Source: Allomuricauda sp.
Lineage (GTDB): Bacteria > Bacteroidota > Bacteroidia > Flavobacteriales > Flavobacteriaceae
Direction: 5' to 3'
DNA length: 28,364 nucleotides
Assembly (NCBI GenBank): GCA_028289745.1
Contig: JANQOD010000284.1
Location: forward strand, 1 to 28,364
Shown one piece after another: positions 16,401-24,059 of the stretch; positions within the stretch are counted from its first letter, which is position 1, and each line of letters begins with the position of its first letter. The notes beneath the pieces were generated by a model. It ran no database searches. It was not told the origin of the DNA and was given only the letters and a program-made list of their open reading frames with translations. Both the position numbers and the translations under genes were made by a program.

Positions 16401-16622
16401 CCCACCTGTTCGCATACCGGAAATTCGGTAGAATCCATCGAAATCGGCAGCGGCACCATATACGGTACCCGAGGGAACATGCACTGCCACTACACTTGCT
16501 CCGGGTAGGGGCTCACCTGAAGCATCAGTAATTTTACCTCCCATTGACGAGGTAGTAACCCCTTGAGAAAATACCATTGCAGACACCAAAAGTGCCGCAA
16601 AAACCAAGTAGATTTTTTTCAT
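13419..16622 (-). CDS. Oar-like TonB-dependent receptor
   Basis: The 1067-residue outer-membrane protein has a signal peptide (MKKIYLVFAALLVSAMVFSQ) and a carboxypeptidase-regulatory-like domain at about 27-110 (GGKITDASGEPLPGASVVAV). A conserved ALEEVVVVG linker follows, then a plug with NRFNAIYIDGAINNDAFGLA and SGFAGGSINANTRSGTNEF. A very large barrel ends in GIRYSFN. The plug and barrel resemble the Oar group of TonB receptors widespread in Bacteroidota and myxobacteria. For that group, roles in protein or peptide transport or adhesion have been proposed, but substrates are mostly unknown. It appears monocistronic: pgi lies upstream across a 159-base gap and a strong terminator lies just downstream. 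No SusD homologue is adjacent. The terminus ends in Asn rather than the usual Phe or Trp, although SF precedes it. Confidence 0.94.
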   Translation of the reverse strand: MKKIYLVFAALLVSAMVFSQGVTTSSMGGKITDASGEPLPGASVVAVHVPSGTVYGAAADFDGFYRISGMRTGGPYEVTISYVGFNDDVREGLYLNLGQTQRISSALSESATALEEVVVVGQTGGQFDSGKTGAETNVSFRQVNNLPSISRNIADFARLTPQAKVTGDDVISISGQNNRFNAIYIDGAINNDAFGLAGNGTNGGQTGVSPISLDAIESFQINVAPFDVRQSGFAGGSINANTRSGTNEFIGSAYALFRNENFSGKTPVDLVGDGGEREKLDEFSANTYGVRLGGPLIENKLFFFVNYERQEVETPQPFDITTYRGDATEADLNGLSSFLTNNFGYDPGTFANSTESLTSDKLIAKIDWNINDKNKLSFRHSYVKAVQFDAAASNTGSINFLNRSINFESITNSSALELNSQIGDNMSNNFVLGYTRVRDDRDPVGEPFPSVQIFDAAGTSIFFGSEPFSTANVLDQDILTLTNNFQIYSGRHTITIGTNNEFGSVRNVFFRQNFGDFRYSSLDDFLTGELANRYRHGYSLIGGSGDESDGAAEFKIFQFGLYVQDEVDITDNFRFTVGARIDIPYWEDGRVNDEFNTNTIPLLEANGKDLQDALVGQSIDPTVHFSPRVGFNWDVTGDRSTQIRGGLGIFTSRVPLVWPGGQYTNNGVSTGFTELFGGDVPAFIPDPNAQIQDPPQGSGAVGGQVDLFAKDFKLPQVFKTNIAVDQRLPWDMIFSADFIWNDNVNAVYYENLNLPGPEFTTTGAGSRPNYGFRRIDPTYPAIYLASNTSAGSSYNITGTLTKNFFGPQLDATAQVSYTYGDSDGIFDGTSSQNSSQWRFLETVNGSNRPELSTSDFSPGHRIIANSTFTFKWSETVRTRLGLFYEGAEGTPFSYVYTGSGLLEDTGGFSALIYVPANEGEAQLIDSDDLTAAEQWQALNAVIEGDDYLRSRRGQFVERNASRTDWTHIIDLKFAQEFGIKFGENIHRLELTADIFNFTNLLNKEWGVRTFTNFNQVQLLNFEGFAADGTTPQFTFDPGVEDTDNVIDDAGLVSSRWQMQLGIRYSFN

Positions 16623-16715
16623 TTCAAATAGTGTTTAATTAGCTTGGTAAAAGTCTTGCTTTTTGACCTCAAACATGTTAAGTAAATGTTAAGAAAAGAT
16701 AATTAAGAATTTTTC

Positions 16716-16760
16716 TATTTTATTATAAAAACTTGATAATTAGGTGTTTATAATAAAATA
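16716..16760. repeat. Perfect 14-bp A/T-only inverted repeat between pgi and the Oar-like receptor
   Basis: TATTTTATTATAAA at 16716-16729 is matched exactly by TTTATAATAAAATA at 16747-16760, with a 17-base loop. On the minus strand it begins 22 bases after the pgi stop and ends 94 bases before the receptor start. A stem of only A-T pairs is a weak terminator, so it may be an operator or an AT-rich upstream element of the receptor promoter. Confidence 0.4.
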
Positions 16761-16781
16761 CTATGGTTAAAAAAAGCTGGG

Positions 16782-18419
16782 CTAATCCTTAAAAAAATGT
16801 AAAAGCTGAAGTGTAGAGCCATCATGGTCGCCGACATCCAAATTTTGTATGTCATGTAGAATATTCTTGGCCAATTGTTTGCCCAGTTCGACCCCCCATT
16901 GATCGTAGCTGAAAATATTCCAAATTACGCCTTGCACAAAAATCTTGTGCTCATATAGGGCAATCAATGCCCCAAGTGATTTTGGCGTCAATTTTTCGAT
17001 CAAAATGGTATTGGTCGGTTTATTGCCCTCGAAGACTTTGAATGGAAGCAGTGAATTTATCAAATCATCATTATGCCCCTGCTGTTTCAGTTCTTCCCTG
17101 ACCTCTTCTTTGGTCTTACCGTTCATGAGTGCCTCGGTCTGCGCAAAGAAATTGGCCATCAGCTTTTCGTGATGATCGCGGTCGCCATGCAATGGTTTTT
17201 TGAACCCAATGAAATCGGTCGGGATCAATTTTGTGCCTTGATGGATCAATTGAAAAAAGGCATGCTGTGAATTCGTGCCCGGTTCGCCCCAAATAATGGT
17301 TCCGGTTTCATGGCCTACCCTGTTGCCCTCCCTGTCAACACTTTTGCCGTTACTCTCCATAATGCCCTGCTGCAAATAGGCCGAAAAGCGATGTAGATAT
17401 TGGGTGTAGGGTATAATGGCTTCTGTTTCAGCACCATAAAAATTATTGTACCATATGCTCAAGAGTGCCAGAATTACCGGAATGTTTTTCTTGAAATCGG
17501 CATCCCTGAAATGAACATCCATTTCATGGGCCCCTTCGAGTAGATCGGAAAAACCCTCATACCCCACGGCCAGTGCGATCGATAGTCCAACGGCGCTCCA
17601 AAGTGAAAAGCGGCCCCCTACCCAATCCCACATCGGAAAAACGTTTTCAGCGGCAATGCCAAATTCTTCTATCTTCTCAAGATTGGTCGATACCGCCACA
17701 AAATGTCGGGCAACATCTTTTGGTTCAGCATGTTTTAAAAACCATCTTTTTATGGTCAGTGCATTGCTCAAGGTCTCTTGTGTGGTGAAGCTTTTTGAAA
17801 CTACCACAAAAAGCGTGGTCTCAGGGTCCAGTTCTTTCAAAACCTCATGTACATGGTCGCCATCAATATTGCTGACAAAGTGTACCTTTAGATGGTTCTT
17901 GTAAAATTTCAAGGCTTCGGTGACCATCGCCGGGCCCAAATCTGAACCCCCGATACCAATATTTACGATGTCGGTAAATGCCTTGCCCGTGTATCCTTTT
18001 TTTTGCCCAGAAATAACCGCATCTGAAAATACCTTGATTTGTTCCCTTACTTGGTAAACCTCGGTCACAACATTTTCACTCCCAACCATGACCTTATCGT
18101 CTTTAGAGGTTCTGAGCGCCGTATGGAGCACGGCGCGGCCTTCGGTTTCATTGATCAGATCACCGTTGAAGTAATTGCCGATGCTTTGACGAAGGTTCAC
18201 TTCATCTGCCAATCGCAATAACAGATCGAGGGTCTCGGAACCAATGCGGTTTTTTGAGTAATCGACGAAAAAATCATTCCATTTAATATGAAATTTTTCT
18301 GCACGGTTCTCATCTGCCTTGAATAGCTCCCTTAAGTGTAGTTGTTCTGTTTCTTTCTGGTGTTTGGCAAGTGCTTTCCAGGCTTCAGTTGAAGTCGGAT
18401 TGGTTTTGGGCAGTGTCAT
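16782..18419 (-). CDS. pgi: Glucose-6-phosphate isomerase
   Basis: The 545-residue enzyme matches full-length bacterial PGI and interconverts glucose 6-phosphate and fructose 6-phosphate in glycolysis and gluconeogenesis in the cytosol. Visible signatures are VNIGIGGSDLGPAMV, the SKSFTTQETLSNA phosphate-binding segment, GGRFSLWSAVGLSIAL (PGI signature 1), ESNGKSVDREGNRV, GEPGTNSQHAFFQLIHQGT and the C-terminal QWGVELGKQLA signature with its catalytic-region residues. The start MTLPKTNPTSTEAW fits family N-termini. It places the first 35 bases of pgi inside the 3' end of the M23 peptidase gene. It is the last gene of the DUF3108-dioxygenase-M23-pgi operon. Confidence 0.98.
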   Translation of the reverse strand: MTLPKTNPTSTEAWKALAKHQKETEQLHLRELFKADENRAEKFHIKWNDFFVDYSKNRIGSETLDLLLRLADEVNLRQSIGNYFNGDLINETEGRAVLHTALRTSKDDKVMVGSENVVTEVYQVREQIKVFSDAVISGQKKGYTGKAFTDIVNIGIGGSDLGPAMVTEALKFYKNHLKVHFVSNIDGDHVHEVLKELDPETTLFVVVSKSFTTQETLSNALTIKRWFLKHAEPKDVARHFVAVSTNLEKIEEFGIAAENVFPMWDWVGGRFSLWSAVGLSIALAVGYEGFSDLLEGAHEMDVHFRDADFKKNIPVILALLSIWYNNFYGAETEAIIPYTQYLHRFSAYLQQGIMESNGKSVDREGNRVGHETGTIIWGEPGTNSQHAFFQLIHQGTKLIPTDFIGFKKPLHGDRDHHEKLMANFFAQTEALMNGKTKEEVREELKQQGHNDDLINSLLPFKVFEGNKPTNTILIEKLTPKSLGALIALYEHKIFVQGVIWNIFSYDQWGVELGKQLAKNILHDIQNLDVGDHDGSTLQLLHFFKD

Positions 18420-19698
18420 CGTATTGGTTGAGGGTTAGCAAATCTTTTTCATTTTCAATGGGGGAAGGCCGTTTCAACTCAATACAGTCAAGCTGAAACT
18501 TGAGCGGTTCAATATGTTCTAGATAGGAAGCTCTCAATGAATCGGCAATGGGGTCCGCTGCCGGTAGTTTTTCGCGTAATGGATCTACCTGTCTGCCATT
18601 TTTCCAGAATCGATAGCATACATGGGGGCCTGAAGTGTTGCCGGTCATACCGACCCAGCCAATGACATCACCCTGTCTGACAAATTCTCCCCTTTTCACT
18701 TTTTGCTTTCTCATATGCAGGTATTGGGTACTGTAGGTGCCATTGTGCCGTATCTTCACATAGCGCCCATTGCCCCCTCTTCGTGTTGATTCGGTTACCG
18801 TGCCATCGGCAGTAGCTATGATGGGCGTACCGATCGGGGCGGCATAGTCGGTTCCCCTATGCGGTCTGACCCTATTGCCGTAGTAGGCGATACGGCGTCT
18901 GAGGTTATATCGCGAAGAAAGGCGGTATCCGAACTTTATGGGTGCCCGTAAAAAGGTGCTTCTAAGATTATTGGCCTCTTGATCATAATAATCGAGTATG
19001 TTCTTCAATGAGTCTGTCACGTAGGGGAAAGCATATATGGGCTTTCCCTTGTGCTCGAAATAGGCGGCCTTTATGGCGCCGCTTCCTGCATAAATGGTGT
19101 CATTGATATACCTTTCATCATATATGATCTTGAATTTGTCACCCTTTTCCAACTTAAAGAAATCGATTGTCCAGGCATAGATTTCAGAAAGGTTTATGGT
19201 GACACTGTAATCTACACCGAGACTGTCAAGCGCGTAAGAAAGGCTGCTTTCTATACTGCCCCCAACTTCTCGTTCAACATTTTTTACCCGTTTTTTGCTT
19301 TTGTAGACCAAAGCACTGTCTCTCAAATCAACGACGGTATAATTGACCTTGTCATTCTGGTAGATGAAGACCTCGGCCGCCTCGAGGGTGTCTTTCGATT
19401 TCAAGATCAGATAGGGTTTGCCCGCCCTGATTTTACGAACATCAAAGGTATCTTTGAAATTTTCTGAGACCGCGGCAATTTTTTGATAATCAACATTGTT
19501 CTTCAGCATTAACTCACCAAAACTATCACCGTACCGAATGGTGTCGTTCACGACCTTGAATTCATCAAGATTGAACCCAAAGTGTTCAATGACCGGTTTT
19601 TCAACCTCGATCTGAACGACTTCCTCAATGACCGGCCTTTCTTCTTTGCATGATGCCAAAACTGTCAATGCCAAAATTACGCCCCAGTACTTTTGCAT
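18385..19698 (-). CDS. M23 (LytM-type) peptidoglycan endopeptidase, lipoprotein
   Basis: The 437-residue protein has a short signal peptide with a lipobox at VLASC (C17), so it is membrane-anchored in the envelope. The N-terminal half at about 40-240 is an OapA/LysM-like beta region (YGDSFGELMLKNNVDYQKIA). The catalytic M23 domain lies at about 275-375 with all zinc and catalytic residues: H280 and D284 in RPHRGTDYAAP, H328 in YLHM, and H359 in SGPHVCYRFW. It should cut peptide cross-links in murein during growth or division. Its ATG shares one base with the stop of the dioxygenase gene (TAATG), and its end overlaps pgi by 35 bases, so it is co-translated within the operon. Confidence 0.95.
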   Translation of the reverse strand: MQKYWGVILALTVLASCKEERPVIEEVVQIEVEKPVIEHFGFNLDEFKVVNDTIRYGDSFGELMLKNNVDYQKIAAVSENFKDTFDVRKIRAGKPYLILKSKDTLEAAEVFIYQNDKVNYTVVDLRDSALVYKSKKRVKNVEREVGGSIESSLSYALDSLGVDYSVTINLSEIYAWTIDFFKLEKGDKFKIIYDERYINDTIYAGSGAIKAAYFEHKGKPIYAFPYVTDSLKNILDYYDQEANNLRSTFLRAPIKFGYRLSSRYNLRRRIAYYGNRVRPHRGTDYAAPIGTPIIATADGTVTESTRRGGNGRYVKIRHNGTYSTQYLHMRKQKVKRGEFVRQGDVIGWVGMTGNTSGPHVCYRFWKNGRQVDPLREKLPAADPIADSLRASYLEHIEPLKFQLDCIELKRPSPIENEKDLLTLNQYDDTAQNQSDFN

Positions 19699-20666
19699 TA
19701 TTCCTTTATATTTTCAGGATTGAACATGTGGTCAACCCATTGTTTGCCCCAATTTTGCAATTCTTCTTCAGAGTACAAAGTTGGGAAAAATATTATTCTC
19801 TGAAAACTGGGGGGCAAATACTGTCTCCAGTTCGTGCCTCCAGTCGCCTCTACAGCAGTATTTTCCTTTTTCAAATAGCGATAGGCCGAGCCCATGTGCA
19901 TCAATGGCCAATTGATGTTTGCATTCATGTCAAGCCTTCTCAAAGCCTCTATGAGTTCAGGATTTTCCCTTACCTCTTTGGGCAATTGAAGATACTTGTG
20001 GTAAATCGTGTTGCCTTTTACCTGTTTGGCAATGCGTATCAACCTAGGTGTATAACGATATTCAAACTGTTTTAGTGTCAAGGTTTTTTCTCCGGTTTTC
20101 AGGTCTGTGGCCCCTTTTTTCCAGTAAATGTGCTCGTAGAGTTCTTCTATGGGGTGTTCTTCAGAGAATTTTTCGCGCTCGGTATGATGCACCAAATTTT
20201 GGAGGGGAGTGGCATAGATTTCAATCATACGGTACTGAACGGACTGAAAGCCGCTGGCAGGAAGCAATGCCACACGATAGCGCATAAACTGCTCTCGCTG
20301 CATGCCATGGATCATGATGCCGAATGAAGAGGTCAGTGCCTTGAAATAGTTGTTGATCCGGTTCGCCTTCTCAACAAAAAAGTCTAGCGCCCGGGTCTTA
20401 TCATCGACCAATTGTTTTTGTTCATGTAAGATGAGCTTGAAGAAAAGCTCGGTAATCTGATGATACATGATGAAGATTTCCTCATCGGGGAAGTAGGTTC
20501 TCGGCACCTGCAAACTCAGTAGGGTATCGAGATGAACATAGTCCCAGTAGGTAAGGTAGCGTTGATAAAGTAGTCCGTCTAGGTACGAACTCAAATCTTG
20601 GCCAGAATCTCTGTATTTTTCTTCAAGCTTGTTGATTTGGGACTCAATTCGCTCATCTCTCTTCAT
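19698..20666 (-). CDS. kynA: Tryptophan 2,3-dioxygenase family protein
   Basis: The 322-residue all-helical protein has the TDO core. YHQITELFFKLIL contains H69, at the position of the catalytic-pocket His. MRYRVALLPASGFQSVQYR contains the substrate-carboxylate Arg (about R131) and the PASGFQS signature. LMHMGSAYRYLKK contains the likely heme-ligand H257, and TGGTNWRQYL occupies the substrate-ammonium loop. Known members open the indole ring of L-tryptophan to N-formylkynurenine, the first step of the kynurenine route. The loop differs from the more usual GTGGSSG form. It starts 13 bases after the DUF3108 gene and shares one base with the M23 start. No other kynurenine genes are in the window. 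The symbol follows family usage. Confidence 0.92.
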   Translation of the reverse strand: MKRDERIESQINKLEEKYRDSGQDLSSYLDGLLYQRYLTYWDYVHLDTLLSLQVPRTYFPDEEIFIMYHQITELFFKLILHEQKQLVDDKTRALDFFVEKANRINNYFKALTSSFGIMIHGMQREQFMRYRVALLPASGFQSVQYRMIEIYATPLQNLVHHTEREKFSEEHPIEELYEHIYWKKGATDLKTGEKTLTLKQFEYRYTPRLIRIAKQVKGNTIYHKYLQLPKEVRENPELIEALRRLDMNANINWPLMHMGSAYRYLKKENTAVEATGGTNWRQYLPPSFQRIIFFPTLYSEEELQNWGKQWVDHMFNPENIKE

Positions 20667-20679
20667 TAGTGGGTTGTTC

Positions 20680-21465
20680 TCAATCCATAATTATCTTGAA
20701 CTGATTTCTAAGGCCATTGAAGCCATCGAGGTCGGCTTTCAATGAGCCGACGGCCAAATCAGCCTTTATTCTCACCGGAATCTTGTTAAGGTCGTTCGAT
20801 ACCCAAAGTGTTAGGCCCTCTTCTTCACGAAAGACCCTGCCAGACTGTACATAGGGCCTAAATTTAAGACATTCTACCTTACCAAACTTTGTTCTAATGG
20901 TCTCTATGCCCAAAAACTTTAGTTTAAACTGGTAAACGCCATCGTCGTCGAACAACATATCCATGCCTATACTTTCACCTACCTTGAGATCTTCCACACC
21001 ATATTTTTCCCTAAGGTAATAGGCGGCCGACACCAAATCTTGAACTTGGTCATGAATGGGAAAATCATATTTTTTCTCATTCTTATTGTCTTTTAACAAT
21101 GCCGTGTTTTTTGAATAATCGAAATCTATCTCGATATCTTTGGTGTAGCCTCCTTCATCGATCTTTCTTATAAACCGGTAGGGCTTGCCGTCATTTCTGT
21201 CAAAATAACTTTCGTAAGTGTCATCGACCTTAAAGAATATACTGGCAAAACCTGTTGTCTTACCCCTTCCGACCACATGATAGACAGGTATACTGTCCAA
21301 CTCTTCCGAAGTGAGGTGCAATGTGGCATAGCTGGCATTCAAGAATCCATAGTGTATTCTGAATTTCAACCATTCTCCAGGCTTATATGCCTTTGGTCTC
21401 TGTGCTGACAAACATAAACTGAAAAGAACCAATATAATAGGGGCAATCTTTTTCATCACGTTCAT
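20680..21465 (-). CDS. DUF3108 domain protein, exported
   Basis: The 261-residue protein has a signal peptide (KKIAPIILVLFSLCLSAQ) and a mature beta-rich region resembling DUF3108 throughout, with YKPGEWLKFRIHYGFLNASY and LTLWVSNDLNKIPVRIKADL. It is predicted to be periplasmic or outer-membrane associated. The function is unknown. Two ATGs are possible, at 21465 and 21456; the promoter just upstream would put the transcript start within a few bases of the first, which slightly favours the second (MKKIAPII). It is the first gene of the operon with the dioxygenase, M23 peptidase and pgi. Confidence 0.9.
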   Translation of the reverse strand: MNVMKKIAPIILVLFSLCLSAQRPKAYKPGEWLKFRIHYGFLNASYATLHLTSEELDSIPVYHVVGRGKTTGFASIFFKVDDTYESYFDRNDGKPYRFIRKIDEGGYTKDIEIDFDYSKNTALLKDNKNEKKYDFPIHDQVQDLVSAAYYLREKYGVEDLKVGESIGMDMLFDDDGVYQFKLKFLGIETIRTKFGKVECLKFRPYVQSGRVFREEEGLTLWVSNDLNKIPVRIKADLAVGSLKADLDGFNGLRNQFKIIMD

Positions 21466-21473
21466 TTCATGTC

Positions 21474-21502
21474 CAAAAATACTAAATGACTCTTCTAGAC
21501 AA
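21474..21502 (-). promoter_or_regulatory. Bacteroidota-type promoter of the DUF3108-kynA-M23-pgi operon
   Basis: On the minus strand TTG (21500-21502) is followed after 18 bases by TATTTTTG (21474-21481). This is a full match to the TTG / TAnnTTTG sigma-A consensus of Bacteroidota at acceptable spacing. Transcription would begin near 21467-21469, leaving almost no leader before the start codon. Confidence 0.65.
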
Positions 21503-21550
21503 TATATTTTACATTACTTTAAACAAAAGTTATTCCAAAATATTATGCAT

Positions 21551-21651
21551 AAAAAAAGCCCAGTTGTGAACCGGGCTTTTTCTAAATAACCAACCAAACT
21601 TTAAATTATGAAAAACCAATACTTAAAGTAATAAAGGAACCACCCTTTATC
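21551..21651 (-). ncRNA. Candidate ~100-nt small RNA with three hairpins
   Basis: A minus-strand -7 box TATCTTTG (21657-21664) would start a transcript near 21651. It would run through three stems in order: 7 bp (21644-21650 with 21631-21637), 7 bp (21623-21629 with 21598-21604), and the terminator (21569-21581 with 21553-21565) followed by seven T. It lies in the 336-base gap 21466-21801, after the patatin gene's own terminator, so it is separated from that gene. A clear TTG -33 element is missing. I recognise no known RNA family. Confidence 0.35.
21553..21581 (-). terminator. Rho-independent terminator
   Basis: AAAAAGCCCAGTT (21553-21565) and AACCGGGCTTTTT (21569-21581) form a 13-bp stem with one mismatch and a 3-base loop. 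T runs follow on both strands (seven on minus, five on plus). It lies about 190 bases beyond the patatin terminator and upstream of the DUF3108 promoter, so its natural user is probably a small transcript in the gap. Confidence 0.88.
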
Positions 21652-21771
21652 ACTATCAAAGATAAGGTGAACTTTTTTCGAAATATCAGTTTTTAACGGA
21701 CTTTAACTATAAAGTCATCTTTATTGGCGAATGGTTAATAGAACTTTTGGAAATTCTTAAGACATGTTGTT

Positions 21772-21798
21772 AAAAACCATGCAAAAACCGTGGTTTTT
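21772..21798 (-). terminator. Terminator of the uvrC-patatin operon
   Basis: AAAAACCATG (21772-21781) pairs with CGTGGTTTTT (21789-21798), a 10-bp stem including one G-T pair, with a 7-base loop. It starts four bases past the patatin stop on the minus strand and is followed by T5. Confidence 0.7.
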
Positions 21799-21801
21799 TG
21801 C

Positions 21802-24051
21802 TCAAAACCAATATCCAATACTAAAAAAAACATTGCTATCATCAATCTGGGGCGACCACGAATAATAGATCTGTACCGGCCCCAGAAAGGACTCTAAGCC
21901 ATATCCAATGCCAAAACCGGAAAAATCAGGTTCTGTGAACCATTCACCCGTTCTGAACAGGTCATCGTCTACATTTGCGACATTGGCCGTAAGCAAGAAA
22001 TGGTTCTTAGGCGCAATCTCATAGTCGAGCCTCATATAGGCCTTCACAAAACTATTGCCGGGAAGGCTCAGAAAATCATATCCAAGAAAAGGTATGAAAT
22101 TGTTGACAAAATCGTTTCCAAAGCCCCCCAGCACAAAATCAAAGGATGAAACTGCCGAAGTGCCCAATTTGAACCCGCCCTCTGTCTCAATATTGAGCGA
22201 AAGATCGGGAAACAGGCCAAAGGCGGTTCCCATGCGTGCTTTTGCTATTGAGAATTCCTTGAAATTATCATTGAAGTCTGATGAAAACAGGTAAAAATGA
22301 AAATCTCCATCAAAATAGAGCCCTTCCGTTGGAAAATATTTATCATCATAGGTGTCCAATGTCAATTTGCCAAATGTGCTGAAGTAATTGCTATCTTCAA
22401 AAAAAGTGCGATCTCCTGAGGTAGGCTCAAAGCTTGATTCAATGTTTTGCCCGGCATTCGTCAATGTGCGGGTGCTATATCGCAACAATTTATGTTCTGC
22501 ACCGATACTGAAAGCAAATTCTTCCCTCAGAACGGTCTGGAGGTATATTTGATTGGTCAAATCAGTGACATCGAGCAAAATTTCACCAATGTTGGGGTCA
22601 TCGACCACATCAAAATTTGAACTTATCACTCCATAATCGATTTCCTCATCAAAATCTGTGAAAGTTGAGTTTACGCCAAAACTCCAATATGCGCCTTTAT
22701 CGATATAATATTCAAGGTTGTATCTGATATGGTCTCCCAATATGAAGTCAAAAGAGGCCACATCATCTTGAAAGAGGAGGCCTTTTCTTGTAAGATTGAT
22801 CAATGCGGCACTTTTGTAGAGATCGTCATAATGCGCGCCCATTTTAATGAACATCTTGGTGGGCTCATCTTTCAGCTTTAGAATAAGGTCGGTGCCCAGA
22901 CCATTTGAGGCCAGTTCATATCGAAGAGCCTTGAAGTTGCCGGTTGCCGCAAGGTTGTTAATGCCCTGTTCGAGCTTTTCAAATGAAGTTTTCTTTCCCA
23001 AATCGATTCTCAGTTTGCCTTTTATGTAGCCACGGGAATAACGGCTATCACCCTTGACCATCAATCGATTTATGACCAGACTATCTGACATGCTGACCTT
23101 ATGCTCTTTGCCCGTTCTCCCCGACTGTTTCTGTGCCACTTGAACAAGTTCATCGTATTTTGTTCGTGCCCCGGCCTCGCCGCTATCCATGATCTCACCA
23201 GAATAGTCGAAATCAATCACAGAATAATCATCGATTTCTGGCTTGATATATACATCGGTCTGTTTTCGTTTTTCAACCATATCCTTGACCGTACGATAGT
23301 TATTTATCTGCAAGAGTATTCCGGTCGCCGATGACAATGATTCGCGTTCGACCAAGCCGTGCTGTACATCGACCCCGATAACGATATCGGCCCCCATTGC
23401 CCTCACCTCATCAATGGGATAATTGTTTACCACCCCCCCATCGATTAAAACCTTGCCATCGATTTCAGATGGCTCGAACAGGGAGGGAAAGGTGCCACTC
23501 GCCGTAATGGCCTCTGGTAAAAACCCGCTGTCAAGCAATATTTCTTCTCCCGTTTCAATATTGGTGGCGATACATATAAAAGGAATGGGCAGTTGGCTAA
23601 AATCACGAACATCCTTCACATGGTACAAAAGCTGAACAAGTTCATTGTAGATGCGTTGCCCCCCGGAAATGCCCTGTGGAAAAGAAACCTTGAAATCATC
23701 AAATGGAAGGCTCAGTGCATATCGTTCCGAATCATCTTTCTCATAAAATGTCTTGGCCCCCCTTGGCACATCGTCTTGTATCAATTCGGCAAAGTCGGTA
23801 ACCCTGAAAATAGAGTCCAGTTCTGTGGCCGAATACCCTGAAGCATACAACGCCCCTACAATGGCCCCCATGCTGGTGCCACCGATATAATCTACCTCGA
23901 CCCCTGCCTCTTCAATTACCTTGAGCGCCCCGATATGGGCAAGGCCCTTGGCCCCGCCACCGCTCAACACGACGCCCACCTTGGGCTCTTCTTGAGAGAA
24001 TGCCATCTGAAACAGACCAAGAAAACCCATTAATAGAAAGACCCACCTCAT
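21802..24051 (-). CDS. Patatin-POTRA-beta-barrel outer-membrane phospholipase (type Vd-like)
   Basis: The roughly 749-residue protein begins with a signal peptide (MRWVFLLMGFLGLFQMAFSQ). A patatin-like hydrolase domain at about 22-300 has the oxyanion loop LSGGGAKGLAHIGAL, nucleophile S60 in GTSMG and catalytic D204 in LIDGGVVNNYP, so it should be active. A POTRA-like segment lies at about 320-400 (INRLMVKGDSRYSRGYIKG). The rest is a beta-barrel of the Omp85/FhaC type ending in FFSIGYWF. This is the architecture of PlpD-type (type Vd) autotransporters, which display or release a phospholipase. I chose ATG 24049-24051; a TTG at 24061-24063 would overlap the uvrC stop. It lies 8 bases after uvrC, probably in one transcript. 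Confidence 0.93.
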   Translation of the reverse strand: MRWVFLLMGFLGLFQMAFSQEEPKVGVVLSGGGAKGLAHIGALKVIEEAGVEVDYIGGTSMGAIVGALYASGYSATELDSIFRVTDFAELIQDDVPRGAKTFYEKDDSERYALSLPFDDFKVSFPQGISGGQRIYNELVQLLYHVKDVRDFSQLPIPFICIATNIETGEEILLDSGFLPEAITASGTFPSLFEPSEIDGKVLIDGGVVNNYPIDEVRAMGADIVIGVDVQHGLVERESLSSATGILLQINNYRTVKDMVEKRKQTDVYIKPEIDDYSVIDFDYSGEIMDSGEAGARTKYDELVQVAQKQSGRTGKEHKVSMSDSLVINRLMVKGDSRYSRGYIKGKLRIDLGKKTSFEKLEQGINNLAATGNFKALRYELASNGLGTDLILKLKDEPTKMFIKMGAHYDDLYKSAALINLTRKGLLFQDDVASFDFILGDHIRYNLEYYIDKGAYWSFGVNSTFTDFDEEIDYGVISSNFDVVDDPNIGEILLDVTDLTNQIYLQTVLREEFAFSIGAEHKLLRYSTRTLTNAGQNIESSFEPTSGDRTFFEDSNYFSTFGKLTLDTYDDKYFPTEGLYFDGDFHFYLFSSDFNDNFKEFSIAKARMGTAFGLFPDLSLNIETEGGFKLGTSAVSSFDFVLGGFGNDFVNNFIPFLGYDFLSLPGNSFVKAYMRLDYEIAPKNHFLLTANVANVDDDLFRTGEWFTEPDFSGFGIGYGLESFLGPVQIYYSWSPQIDDSNVFFSIGYWF

Positions 24052-24059
24052 TACCGTTT

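Noticed and set aside
21609..21632. Plus-strand mini-ORF MKNQYLK just after the terminator
   Set aside because: Only seven codons and no plus-strand gene follows; the minus-strand RNA reading explains the structure better.
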